This document shows, in pieces, positions 1-6,653 of a DNA stretch of 17,582 nucleotides (position 1 is its first letter; each line of letters opens with the position of its first letter). The translations under genes and the position numbers were made by a program. Source of the stretch: Candidatus Nomurabacteria bacterium (GTDB taxonomy: Bacteria > Patescibacteriota > Saccharimonadia > Saccharimonadales > Saccharimonadaceae); NCBI GenBank assembly GCA_031278275.1, contig JAITKW010000020.1, positions 1 to 17,582 of the forward strand, in the 5' to 3' direction. Under the pieces are notes generated by a model that was not told where the DNA came from, did no database searches, and saw nothing but the letters and a program-made list of their open reading frames with translations.

Positions 1-10
1 CTTCGCTCAC
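1..10 (-). CDS. possible 5' end of a gene leaving the window (edge fragment)
   Basis: A GTG codon at 10-8 on the minus strand is preceded by an AAAGGA ribosome-binding-like site (19-24) with 8 nt spacing. Further upstream is a plausible promoter (107-135). Only three codons are inside the window, so nothing can be said about the product. An ATG at 16-14 closer to the AAAGGA is followed by a stop after two codons and is not a usable start. This is an inference from signals only. Confidence 0.2.
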
Positions 11-106
11 GCCATGTTTCCTTTCAATAAACACGGTTTTAATTTTGAAGCTTTTAAGTTTCACATCAGTAACAAAGTTTTCAACTTGTCACCGGCTGAT
101 AGCCTC

Positions 107-135
107 TTTATATCACAAAAGATATTTTTTTACAA
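107..135 (-). promoter_or_regulatory. candidate minus-strand promoter leading out of the window
   Basis: On the minus strand, TATAAA (112-107) preceded by TGA (115-113) makes an extended -10. TTGTAA (135-130) lies 17 bp upstream as a 4/6 match to the -35 consensus. It points toward position 1, consistent with the possible gene start at the left edge. The implied leader is about 90 nt. The stretch 1-238 holds no other convincing gene. It contains short GC-rich inverted repeats around 140-235 that could end transcription of the Ig-like gene, without a clear T-run. Confidence 0.35.
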
Positions 136-238
136 ATATAAGCGGGATAAACCGCAAGCGTACACGACCCCGAAGCGCCGTGCTTTTGCGCATTTTCGGC
201 GGATAGCGCACGCCTGAAAGCGAAAAATTACCGCATAA

Positions 239-1129
239 TTACATCAAACTTTCAAGGGTTGGGAAAACGCTACTTTCAGATCCCAAACCAATTGACTGAA
301 TGGTCAGTTGATATTTTTGTGTCCGACCGGTCGCGTCTTGCAAAGTCACCACTTCGGTATCGTTTGACATAAAAGCTTTGGTGCAAACACAACTCGGTGT
401 CATTGACACGCAACTCCAACCGCTGTCAATTGTCACGTTTTTGCTAATTTGCAAATTGACCGTCCATTTGAGCAAAAGACCGTTTGCGGAATTATACAAA
501 TGTTCCGAAGAGCTAATTGTCGCCACGATGGGGGCTTTATCAATGTTCGGGATATTGACACGAATGCCGGTTTCATTGCCTGCCGTATCTTTGATAACGA
601 CTTCTTCATCAGCATTGCGGTCGTAAATCTTTTGGCAAGTATTTGCGTCAACTTGAGTCCAGCCAGACGGACAAACCACCGGCTCGTCACTCCGAATCAC
701 AACCGTGACATCGTCACCGGTGGGATTGGTCGTGCTGTATTCCGGCGTAATTTTGGGGGGCGTGGTGTCACGAATAGGGGTCGGGGCGGGGGCGGGTGTT
801 GGCTGGCTGGGCTGAGTTTGACGACTGCTGGTGTTTGGAACGTCAACCGTTTGCGGCTCAGGCTCAGCCTCAACTTCCGTGTCAGACCCAAAAGTTTGAG
901 TAGTATCTTCCTTATTATTAGTCTCGGTATACGCAGAATATGCGTTAAAATCCTGTAAAGGCTTTTTGGAACCATCAGACAACACCCCAATCATACTCGG
1001 CACCACTGCCACCAATCCGGATAGCAAAAGCAGTAATACGATACATAGTGCGACTGTCGTTTTTCGTTTTTTTATTTTCCGTTCGTTTCGCACATCATGA
1101 TAAAACATGGATTGCTCGTTGCCATTCAT
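239..1129 (-). CDS. membrane-anchored protein with two tandem Ig-like repeats
   Basis: This is a 296-residue protein of unknown function. A basic N-terminus (KIKKRK) precedes one hydrophobic segment at about residues 26-48, so the bulk is predicted to lie outside the cell, tethered by a signal anchor. Residues about 85-125 are acidic, then a Pro/Thr linker (PTPAPAPTP). After it come two related units, at about 126-195 and 199-280. Each has a Ser-Gly-Trp followed by Cys residues (C153/C165; C240, C247, C249), a V-x-x-x-D-A/T-x-G turn and a closing beta-strand pattern. This resembles bacterial Ig-like or HYR-type repeats and could include disulfides. The start has no ribosome-binding site; a -10-like box sits 6 nt upstream. 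ATG at codon 8 is an alternative start. It lies 34 bp downstream of the FNT gene on the same strand. No catalytic motif is visible. Confidence 0.75.
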   Translation of the reverse strand: MNGNEQSMFYHDVRNERKIKKRKTTVALCIVLLLLLSGLVAVVPSMIGVLSDGSKKPLQDFNAYSAYTETNNKEDTTQTFGSDTEVEAEPEPQTVDVPNTSSRQTQPSQPTPAPAPTPIRDTTPPKITPEYSTTNPTGDDVTVVIRSDEPVVCPSGWTQVDANTCQKIYDRNADEEVVIKDTAGNETGIRVNIPNIDKAPIVATISSSEHLYNSANGLLLKWTVNLQISKNVTIDSGWSCVSMTPSCVCTKAFMSNDTEVVTLQDATGRTQKYQLTIQSIGLGSESSVFPTLESLM

Positions 1130-1135
1130 CTTATG

Positions 1136-1167
1136 CTTATACTACTACACTTATGCGATACTGTCAA
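1136..1167 (-). promoter_or_regulatory. promoter of the Ig-like gene, overlapping the FNT stop codon
   Basis: A perfect TTGACA (-35) on the minus strand occupies 1167-1162 and contains the TGA stop of the FNT gene (1166-1164). TAGTAT (1144-1139) follows at 17 bp spacing. TATAAG (1141-1136) is an alternative -10 that ends 6 nt before the ATG. Either choice gives a leader of about 0-3 nt. The Ig-like gene can therefore be transcribed separately from the FNT gene. Confidence 0.5.
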
Positions 1168-1853
1168 GAAGTGCGGTGGGCAAGATATAAAATCAGCGCA
1201 AACAAAAAACCGCCAATCACATTGCCAAGCGTCACCCACAATATATTATTCAAATAAGTCAACTCAAAATGTCCGCTTCCCAGCGTAGCTGCGGAGAAAA
1301 TGAACATATTGGCAATGCTGTGCTCGGCTTTTATCATCACAAAAATCATGACGGGGAAGATAATGCCAACAAGTTTGGTAGCGTCTTTTTCGTGTGAGCC
1401 CAACCATGCGGCGATACATACTAAAAAATTAGCGATGGCACCGGAAAGCAACATCGCAATCAAGGGCAGGTCGGCCTTGGCCGTAGCTGATGACATAATA
1501 TTGTCTTGATAATTTTCCAGCAACCCAGCCCCCCATAAAAATGTTGTAATTATTACAACGCCCAAAAAATTGAAAATATAAATAAGCAACAAACGCGAAA
1601 ATATTTTGCGCTGGCGGGGTTTTAAGATGACTAAGCAATTGCTGGTGAAAAGTTCCGCGCCGAGCAAGATGATCAACACCAATCCAAACGAAAAAAGCAG
1701 CGAGCTGATGATAGGATTTTGCAAGGTCGTGGCGGCAATTACCGATATAAATCCAGCCAAACTCAGCACCACGCCCGCCAAAATTGAACGCGAAAAAAGT
1801 TGCGCACGGTTTTGGGTGAATTTGGCGGAAATGATTTTTTGGTAAGCTTTCAC
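1164..1853 (-). CDS. formate/nitrite transporter (FNT) family channel
   Basis: Integral membrane protein of the FNT family, which forms pentameric channels for small monocarboxylate or nitrite/hydrosulfide-type anions. About six hydrophobic segments alternate with short loops. Family signatures are visible: GAELFTSN in the second helix region, NFLVCIAAWLG, the EHSIANMF motif that holds the conserved channel histidine, and GNVIGGFLFALILY near the end. Length (229 residues from the chosen start) is slightly short for the family (about 250-280). I chose GTG at 1853-1851 because a perfect TATAAT ends 6 nt upstream, so transcription should begin at or next to this codon. A longer reading from GTG 1868 would put the start inside the promoter. 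The sequence does not show which anion is carried. For a fermentative, host-associated cell, formate or lactate export is a reasonable inference. Confidence 0.88.
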   Translation of the reverse strand: MKAYQKIISAKFTQNRAQLFSRSILAGVVLSLAGFISVIAATTLQNPIISSLLFSFGLVLIILLGAELFTSNCLVILKPRQRKIFSRLLLIYIFNFLGVVIITTFLWGAGLLENYQDNIMSSATAKADLPLIAMLLSGAIANFLVCIAAWLGSHEKDATKLVGIIFPVMIFVMIKAEHSIANMFIFSAATLGSGHFELTYLNNILWVTLGNVIGGFLFALILYLAHRTS

Positions 1854-1859
1854 ATGGGC

Positions 1860-1888
1860 ATTATACACGTGTAGTTACAAAAAGTCAC
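1860..1888 (-). promoter_or_regulatory. promoter of the FNT gene (leaderless type)
   Basis: On the minus strand GTGACT (1888-1883, 4/6 match to TTGACA) is followed after exactly 17 bp by a perfect TATAAT (1865-1860). The GTG start codon begins 7 nt after the end of the -10 box, where transcription would be expected to start. No ribosome-binding site is present. Confidence 0.6.
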
Positions 1889-1938
1889 CGTTATTAAAAG
1901 CTTGCTAAAACTTTAATGTAGTAAAAGTTTGCAAAATG

Positions 1939-1947
1939 TGGTATGCT
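1939..1947 (+). promoter_or_regulatory. extended -10 promoter of pyrH
   Basis: TGG-TATGCT forms an extended -10 element 25 nt before the pyrH ATG, with no good -35. It leaves room for a short leader carrying the ribosome-binding site GGAGG (1963-1967). Confidence 0.45.
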
Positions 1948-1972
1948 TGTCCAAAATAAAACGGAGGTTTTC

Positions 1973-2695
1973 ATGAAACGGATTTTATTAAAAATATCCG
2001 GCGAACAGCTTGGTGGCAAAAACAGCGAGGGCGGTTTTGACGTTGAAGTGGCCAAGCGACTGGCGAAAGAGGTTGAAGAGGTCATTCAAATGGGTGCGCA
2101 AATGGCGATTATGGTCGGTGGTGGCAATTTTATCAGGGGTAGTCAGGTGGCTAATGAGGACATTGACCGTGTCACGGCGGACAATGCGGGCATGCTGTCA
2201 ACCGTGATCAATGCCATTCTCTTGGGCGATGTTTTTCAGCACGCCGGAGTGCCGGTGGCGGTGCTTTCCAATATGTCGGTTCCGCAAATTGTTGATGATT
2301 TTACTTATCGGCGCGCCTTAAACCACTTTTCAAAAGATCGGGTGGTAATTTTGGCGGGTGGCACGGGCATGCCTTTTGTCACGACTGACACCGGCGCAAT
2401 CATGTTGGCGTTGCAACTCAAATGTGATGTTGTTGCCAAAGCTACTAAGGTTGATGGCGTGTATGTGGAAGACCCGATTGAAAATCCCAAAGCGCACAAA
2501 TTGGAAACTTTGACTTATAACGAAGCCGTGACCAACTCCAATATTCGGGTGATGGACAAGGCGGCGCTGGGAATGGCGGGCGATAACCACTTGCCGATTG
2601 TGATTTTTGAGTTGTTAAAAGACGGCAATATTACGAAAATTGCGAAGGGCGAAAACTTGGTACCAAAATTAGCTAAGTCCGGTCTTATTGCATAA
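1973..2695 (+). CDS. pyrH: UMP kinase
   Basis: Cytoplasmic hexameric kinase of the amino acid kinase fold that converts UMP to UDP using ATP, the first committed step from UMP toward UTP and CTP. Length (240 residues) is normal. Visible motifs are KISGEQL at the N-terminus (phosphate binding), GGGNFIRG at 49-56, R-x-TADNAGML around 66-74, GGTGMPFVTTDTGA at 129-142, and KVDGVYVEDP at 159-168. I chose ATG 1973 over the upstream in-frame GTG at 1943 because GGAGG (1963-1967) lies 5 nt before it. Pyrimidine kinases are often next to tsf or frr; neither is here. The last four codons and the stop (2681-2695) form the left arm of a large inverted repeat. The C-terminal tail (about KLAKSGLIA) does not resemble the usual short hydrophobic ending and may derive from that element. 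Confidence 0.97.
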   Translation: MKRILLKISGEQLGGKNSEGGFDVEVAKRLAKEVEEVIQMGAQMAIMVGGGNFIRGSQVANEDIDRVTADNAGMLSTVINAILLGDVFQHAGVPVAVLSNMSVPQIVDDFTYRRALNHFSKDRVVILAGGTGMPFVTTDTGAIMLALQLKCDVVAKATKVDGVYVEDPIENPKAHKLETLTYNEAVTNSNIRVMDKAALGMAGDNHLPIVIFELLKDGNITKIAKGENLVPKLAKSGLIA

Positions 2696-2817
2696 CTCCT
2701 CCATTCATGGGTACGGAGTCGTGACAGCCTATCGTCATTGGTGTCAGTCGGCTCATCGCTTTAATCTGTCGTCACAGATTAAAGAGCCCCATGAAGAGGG
2801 AATTATGCAATAAGACC
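2681..2817. repeat. 137-bp structured inverted repeat overlapping the pyrH stop codon
   Basis: GGTCTTATTGCATAA (2681-2695, the last codons and stop of pyrH) has a perfect 15-nt inverted copy at 2803-2817. The arms continue imperfectly inward and close with TTCATGGG/CCCATGAA (2704-2711 with 2788-2795). Inside are two smaller hairpins. TGACA-CC pairs with GG-TGTCA (2722-2729 with 2740-2746). An 11-bp perfect stem CTTTAATCTGT/ACAGATTAAAG has a CGTC loop (2759-2769 with 2774-2784) and can be extended by GGCTC/GAGCC. The whole can fold as a three-way junction or cruciform. No T-run follows, so it is not a classical terminator. It may act as a bidirectional transcription barrier, an mRNA-stabilising 3' structure, or be a small mobile palindromic element (MITE/REP-like) that replaced the pyrH 3' end. 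No protein is encoded. Confidence 0.75.
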
Positions 2818-2891
2818 CCAAGAAATTTCTCACCCAAGAAAGTTGACAAACTATTTTAATTATGTGTTTATTTGCTTAAAAAGTTCAAGAC

Positions 2892-3380
2892 TTATTTGTT
2901 GCGACCTCCGCGCGTCATCAAGATATGCGTGATTGCTGCCGCCAAAGCGTCTGCCACGTCATCAGGTTTTGGCACTTTTGTCAAGCCAAGTTGCATGCGC
3001 ACCAATTCTTGCATTTGCTTTTTTTCTGCTCGCCCGTAACCCGTCAGAGATTGCTTGATTTGCAACGGCGTGTATTCAAAAATCGGCAGATTTTGTTTTT
3101 TCGCCGCCAACATCGCCACGCCCCGTGCGTGAGAAACCGCCATGGCGGTCGTAATATTTTGCGCAAAAAACAACTTTTCAATCACCACTTGCTCGGGGTG
3201 AGTCTCCAAGATAATCCCCGTCAAACCATCAAAAATATCTTCCAGCCTCACAGCCAGTGGCGTATGCGCTGGCGAAGTAATCACCCCCGCCGCCACCATG
3301 CGCATTTTGCGTTTTGCGTCCACTTCCACCACGCCAAACCCCAAAATCCCCGTACCTGGATCGATCCCCAAAACTTTCAT
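2892..3380 (-). CDS. ruvC: Holliday junction resolvase RuvC
   Basis: Dimeric, metal-dependent endonuclease that cuts four-way DNA junctions produced by recombination, normally with the RuvAB branch-migration motor. At 162 residues it is close to the family norm (about 170). The RNase H-like fold signature is clear: GIDPGTGILGFG with catalytic D7, VVIEKLFF with E68, a conserved YTPLQIKQSLTGYGRAEKKQ stretch at about 103-122, and DDVADALAAAITH with D141 and D144 near the C-terminus. All four acidic catalytic positions are therefore present. The ATG has no ribosome-binding site, and a TGATATAAT box ends 7 nt upstream, predicting a leaderless message. The gene converges with pyrH and diverges from the FAD oxidase, with 67 bp between the two start codons. 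ruvA and ruvB are not in this window. Confidence 0.96.
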   Translation of the reverse strand: MKVLGIDPGTGILGFGVVEVDAKRKMRMVAAGVITSPAHTPLAVRLEDIFDGLTGIILETHPEQVVIEKLFFAQNITTAMAVSHARGVAMLAAKKQNLPIFEYTPLQIKQSLTGYGRAEKKQMQELVRMQLGLTKVPKPDDVADALAAAITHILMTRGGRNK

Positions 3381-3387
3381 AAGAAAG

Positions 3388-3396
3388 ATTATATCA
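3388..3396 (-). promoter_or_regulatory. ruvC promoter, extended -10, leaderless type
   Basis: TGA-TATAAT on the minus strand (3396-3388) ends 7 nt before the ruvC ATG (3380). No -35 hexamer at 17 bp and no ribosome-binding site are visible, as expected for an extended -10 driving a leaderless message. Confidence 0.6.
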
Positions 3397-3411
3397 CGGC
3401 TTGAAAAAACT

Positions 3412-3440
3412 TTGCTTTTTCAAATTGCTTGTGCTACAAT
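3412..3440 (+). promoter_or_regulatory. promoter of the FAD oxidase gene, leaderless type
   Basis: TTGCTT (3412-3417) and TGC-TACAAT (TACAAT at 3435-3440) are 17 bp apart. The ATG follows 7 nt after the -10 with no ribosome-binding site between them. It is back to back with the ruvC promoter. The same TGCTACAAT string reappears upstream of the small gene at 15869-16315. Confidence 0.55.
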
Positions 3441-3447
3441 TAGACAA

Positions 3448-5040
3448 ATGAACAGATTGGCGAGGTATTTGAATCGGCATATTAGTGGAAACGTTTATTC
3501 CGCGAAGCGCGTGCTTGCGGCTTTTTCAACCGATAAAAGCATTTTGGAAATCCAACCGAAGTTGGTGGCGGTGCCTAATACCACTTCTGACGTGCGAAAA
3601 TTGACGCGATTTTCATACGAACTGGCGGAAAAAGGCATCAATTTGGGGTTAACTGTGCGTGGCAAGGGTACCGACAAAACTGGTGCCGCCATTGGCAACG
3701 GCGTGATTGTTTCTTTCAAAGAGGAAATGAATAAGATTTTGGAAATTGATCCGCGCCAAAAATTGGTGCGCGTGCAGACTGGCGTGAGTTTACGTGAGCT
3801 GAATAATGCGTTGAGTTTGCACGGGCTGACAATTCCAATTGCTGCGACTGACCGCACGATTGGCGGGTTGATTGGCAACAATTATTCTGGGCCGATGAGC
3901 TATAAATACGGTGGTATTTTGGACTATGTTCAACAAGCGGAAATTGTGCTGAGCAACGGCGAGGTTATTCAAACCGAAAAATTGACCAAGCGAATGACAA
4001 AACGCAAGCAGTCCCAAAACAATTTTGAGGGGCAAATCTATCAAGACATTGTGGCGCTCTTGGAGCGCGAACAAATGGCGATTGGGGCGTTGAAAGTTGG
4101 CGGGGAATTGGATAATTCTGGATACAAAAACATTGTCAAAGTTGACCAAAACGGGATTTTTAACATCTTGCCGCTGTTTTTTGGTGCGCAAGGCACTTTG
4201 GGCATTGTCACGGAAGTGATTTTGGAAGCGGAATATTTTGAGGAATTGCCCTTGTTTTTGGCGGCGGAGTTTCCGGATTTTGAATCAGCCAGCGTCATCA
4301 TGCACGAAGCCTCGCTGCTCCAACCCGCATTGATGGACATTTATGAAATAGATTTGATGAAAGAGGCGGAAGCTTCCGGCAAAAAAGCCACCTTTTTTGA
4401 TGATCATTTATCCAGCGGACTACTGTTACTGGTGGGTTTTGACGACCATCGCAAACGCGCCAGACAGAAAAAAATCAACCGCTTGTTGGGTTTGCTCGGC
4501 GAAAATATCAACTACAGCGTGAGCAACGAAGACAACTACGAAGACTTTTTGGAAATCAAGGAGATTTTATCCGCATACTTAAACGACACGAGCGGCGGAG
4601 TCAGAGTGCCATTTTTGGATGATGTGATGGTGCGCCAAGAATATTTGGGCGAGTTTTTTGAGGGGTTGTCGGGCTTGGAAAAGCAATTTGGCTTGAAATT
4701 ACCGGTGTATGGTTCGGTGTTATCCAATGTGTATTCGGTGCGTCCGGAGCTCAACCTCAAGAAACAATCGGATCGCATATTGTTGTTCAAATTGCTCAAG
4801 CGTTATTCAGCGATGGTGGAGCGGTTGCGGGGTAGCATTACGGGTGGCTCGCCAGAGGGGCGGGTGAAGGCCATCGTTGTGGAGGCGGAACAAGATGCCA
4901 AAATGGCGGAAATCAACGCCGAAATCAAAGCCATCTTTGACCCAAAAAACATTTTCAACCCAGGTGTTAAAACGGAAGTCCGGCTGGGCGATGTGGTATC
5001 GCAGTTGCGTTATGATTATGATGATGGTATTATTGAGTAA
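3448..5040 (+). CDS. FAD-linked oxidase of the GlcD / D-lactate dehydrogenase type
   Basis: Flavoprotein of 530 residues. The N-terminal half is a PCMH-type FAD-binding domain (about residues 30-230), with VPNTTSDV, VRGKGTDKTGAAIGNGVIV (FAD pyrophosphate loop), VQTGVSLRELN and ATDRTIGGLIGNN. The second half matches the FAD-oxidase C-terminal cap (GAQGTLGIVTEVILEAE, ending FDPKNIFNPGVKT). Family members oxidise 2-hydroxyacids such as D-lactate, glycolate or 2-hydroxyglutarate and pass electrons to quinone, cytochrome or a partner subunit. Here the usual C-terminal SG-EHG-xGR motif reads ITGGSPEGR, so the conserved Glu-His pair is missing, and the substrate may differ. I chose ATG 3448 because its promoter is placed for a leaderless start; the open frame upstream to 3298 lies antisense to ruvC. 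There is no signal peptide or membrane segment, so it is likely cytoplasmic or peripheral. Confidence 0.9.
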   Translation: MNRLARYLNRHISGNVYSAKRVLAAFSTDKSILEIQPKLVAVPNTTSDVRKLTRFSYELAEKGINLGLTVRGKGTDKTGAAIGNGVIVSFKEEMNKILEIDPRQKLVRVQTGVSLRELNNALSLHGLTIPIAATDRTIGGLIGNNYSGPMSYKYGGILDYVQQAEIVLSNGEVIQTEKLTKRMTKRKQSQNNFEGQIYQDIVALLEREQMAIGALKVGGELDNSGYKNIVKVDQNGIFNILPLFFGAQGTLGIVTEVILEAEYFEELPLFLAAEFPDFESASVIMHEASLLQPALMDIYEIDLMKEAEASGKKATFFDDHLSSGLLLLVGFDDHRKRARQKKINRLLGLLGENINYSVSNEDNYEDFLEIKEILSAYLNDTSGGVRVPFLDDVMVRQEYLGEFFEGLSGLEKQFGLKLPVYGSVLSNVYSVRPELNLKKQSDRILLFKLLKRYSAMVERLRGSITGGSPEGRVKAIVVEAEQDAKMAEINAEIKAIFDPKNIFNPGVKTEVRLGDVVSQLRYDYDDGIIE

Positions 5041-5062
5041 ATAAAAAGTGTCTTTTGCGATT

Positions 5063-5120
5063 ATAGGGCGGTCTGAAGTTCAGGTTGCCCTATTTGCGCT
5101 CGGGCAATCTTTCAGCTTCA
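5063..5120 (+). other. two mutually exclusive RNA hairpins downstream of the FAD oxidase
   Basis: ATAGGGC (5063-5069) pairs with GCCCTAT (5087-5093) around a loop that itself contains CTGAAGTTCAG (5073-5083). Alternatively TTGCCC (5085-5090) pairs with GGGCAA (5102-5107), supported by an outer TGAAG/CTTCA pair (5074-5078 with 5116-5120). The two foldings share bases and cannot coexist. A T6 run lies further on (5150-5155). This could be a poor terminator for the oxidase gene or an attenuation-like switch before the surface-protein gene; it is not a known riboswitch that I recognise. Confidence 0.4.
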
Positions 5121-5166
5121 TGAACAGATGAGTGGCTATATAATGGCTATTTTTTCAAAAAAATAC

Positions 5167-5196
5167 TTGACAACAACATAAGCGGGGTGGTAAACT
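5167..5196 (+). promoter_or_regulatory. promoter of the beta-helix surface protein
   Basis: A perfect TTGACA (5167-5172), an 18-bp spacer and TAAACT (5191-5196) preceded by TGG form a strong-looking promoter. The predicted leader is about 50 nt with a purine-rich GGGAGAG just before the ATG. An additional TATAAT at 5139-5144 has no convincing -35. Confidence 0.55.
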
Positions 5197-5255
5197 CACT
5201 TCGTAGGGTTCTAGTAATAAATAAAAAACTTAATAACATTTAACTTGCGGGAGAG

Positions 5256-6653
5256 ATGGGAAAGCTCCTTATGCTTAATTTAAGAAAACATTATTGGCAC
5301 GTTCATGGACGGCTGTCGTTTGTGGCGCGCGTCATGATTATCACTGTTGGATTGGGCATTATGTCCTTTGCCTTGGGTGCCATTGTCAAACGCTCGGAGG
5401 CTAGCAGTTATACCGCAACTAGCGGAGAAGTTTCTTCGTATTTGGCATCAAACACGGGTGCTAGTTTGAATGATATTATTGCTAACTTCTCTGATAAAAC
5501 AATCATTGAATTGCCAGCCGGCACTTACAAGCTTTCAGACAACCTTGTGATTAATCAGCGGCTGATTTTGCGTGCGGCGGCGGGTGTGAAAGCTGACGAG
5601 GTTATTATTGATGGGACTTCGTGGTGGGACGATAACATTTTCATGCCGGGTTATTATATCGATATGGCTTATGCTGGGGCGATGATTGAGGGGGTGACTT
5701 TGACACATCTTGGGACCAGTCCGATAGATTTAGACGTTGATCACACCAACGATAGCGCTTATCAACGCACTGGTTACTCTATCGCCGTGCGGGGTGGCAC
5801 AATTAACCGTAGTATTATTGTGGATAATGTCGGTAATTATGTAGATAAAAATAACAAACGACAATCTGGCATAGTGGTTGCACTGATGAGCGGTACCTTA
5901 AGTGGCAGTTTGATTGCACATAACGGTGTTGCTTTCAAGCAGAATAATCTTTGCCAGACCAAGGAAATTATACAGATGGTAGGCACGTCACATTTAATAG
6001 GAAACACAATTGTCAATAATATTTCTAACACTCCTGGTGGTAATCGGAATTACTGTTACAGCAACGACCCATGGACTGGTAAACGGTATCCGTATGGACA
6101 ATATTCAGATTATGGGGATTATTATTATTGGGATAACTATGCTGTGGATGCGTGGGATGACCCCATTCTTGAAAACAACGTGATTGACCGTCCGGTTGTC
6201 ATAAACTTTCAGCCAACTGTTTCTGGTTTACCGCCAGCAACACTTTTGTATGAAGATAATTGGATACATAAAGAAACTGAAAATAATTATTTTGCCAACG
6301 GTGATTTGACTGGGCTATTTATCAACAGTCCGGGCGTAGCTGGGGCGACACTTCCGAGTGCTTCTTTGCCAAACTATGATTATGCTCCAGCGCCAGATTC
6401 ACCTTTAATTGATGCCGGTACTGATGTGTTTTATCCATCAATTCCGAATGACTTAACCGGTCAATTGCATTATTTGGGTGATGCGCCGGATCTCGGAGCG
6501 TATGAGTCAACGGGGGGGGGGGCGCCCCATCATTCACGCAATACCCTGATGATGTTGTCTATGTTACACCAAGTGGTGCGGGCAGTGGCGATGGTTCATC
6601 TTGGGGCAACGCTATCAATGGCAACGGGACTGGTGGGCCGCAAGCGGCTTTGA
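5256..6653 (+). CDS. N-terminal part of a split beta-helix surface protein (first beta-helix domain)
   Basis: This reading frame gives 465 residues, of which the first 419 look real. A basic start and a hydrophobic segment at about 21-44 act as a signal or anchor for export. Then comes a right-handed beta-helix. It opens with LNDIIANFSDKTIIELPAGTY, and rungs of the kind GTINRSIIVDNVGN, GTLSGSLIAHNGV and HLIGNTIVNNISN follow. The domain ends in the SPLIDAGTD and DAPDLGAYE motifs typical of the choice-of-anchor regions that close such helices. Directly after GAYEST the frame enters a run of 11 G (6512-6522). The 46 residues beyond it have no beta-helix character, while the continuation is found in another frame. 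The start is uncertain: ATG 5256 has GGAG only 2 nt away, and ATG 5271 is an alternative. Read it as one gene with the 6512-8998 part. Confidence 0.85.
   Translation: MGKLLMLNLRKHYWHVHGRLSFVARVMIITVGLGIMSFALGAIVKRSEASSYTATSGEVSSYLASNTGASLNDIIANFSDKTIIELPAGTYKLSDNLVINQRLILRAAAGVKADEVIIDGTSWWDDNIFMPGYYIDMAYAGAMIEGVTLTHLGTSPIDLDVDHTNDSAYQRTGYSIAVRGGTINRSIIVDNVGNYVDKNNKRQSGIVVALMSGTLSGSLIAHNGVAFKQNNLCQTKEIIQMVGTSHLIGNTIVNNISNTPGGNRNYCYSNDPWTGKRYPYGQYSDYGDYYYWDNYAVDAWDDPILENNVIDRPVVINFQPTVSGLPPATLLYEDNWIHKETENNYFANGDLTGLFINSPGVAGATLPSASLPNYDYAPAPDSPLIDAGTDVFYPSIPNDLTGQLHYLGDAPDLGAYESTGGGAPHHSRNTLMMLSMLHQVVRAVAMVHLGATLSMATGLVGRKRL
6512..6522 (+). repeat. homopolymer of 11 G inside the surface-protein gene
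   Basis: Eleven consecutive G separate the two halves of the beta-helix protein at the boundary between domains. With 11 G the upstream frame ends at 6653. With 12 (or 9) G the frame continues to 8998. G-tracts of this length are classical slipped-strand hotspots that switch surface proteins on and off. They can also cause RNA polymerase slippage, -1 ribosomal frameshifting, or sequencing and assembly errors. No other homopolymer of similar length caught my eye in the window. Confidence 0.95.

Noticed and set aside
14..217. 67-codon open frame at the left edge on the plus strand
   Set aside because: It has no ribosome-binding site or promoter and shows no domain-like pattern. The same stretch is better explained by a minus-strand promoter and leader.
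449..958. 169-codon open frame on the plus strand opposite the Ig-like gene
   Set aside because: It is antisense to a gene with a clear membrane anchor and repeat structure, has no start signals and shows a composition (Arg/Gly/Leu runs) typical of shadow frames.
2843..2872. TTGACA (2843-2848) with TTTATT as a plus-strand promoter antisense to ruvC
   Set aside because: The -10 is poor and no plus-strand gene follows. The hexamer alone is expected by chance in A/T-rich DNA.
3298..3447. 50-codon N-terminal extension of the FAD oxidase
   Set aside because: It lies entirely antisense to the start of ruvC, and the oxidase has a well-placed promoter immediately before ATG 3448.
6650..6652. TTG as the real start of the second beta-helix part
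   Set aside because: The same frame already encodes a conserved beta-helix opening upstream of it, there is no ribosome-binding site, and a start here would lack a signal for export.
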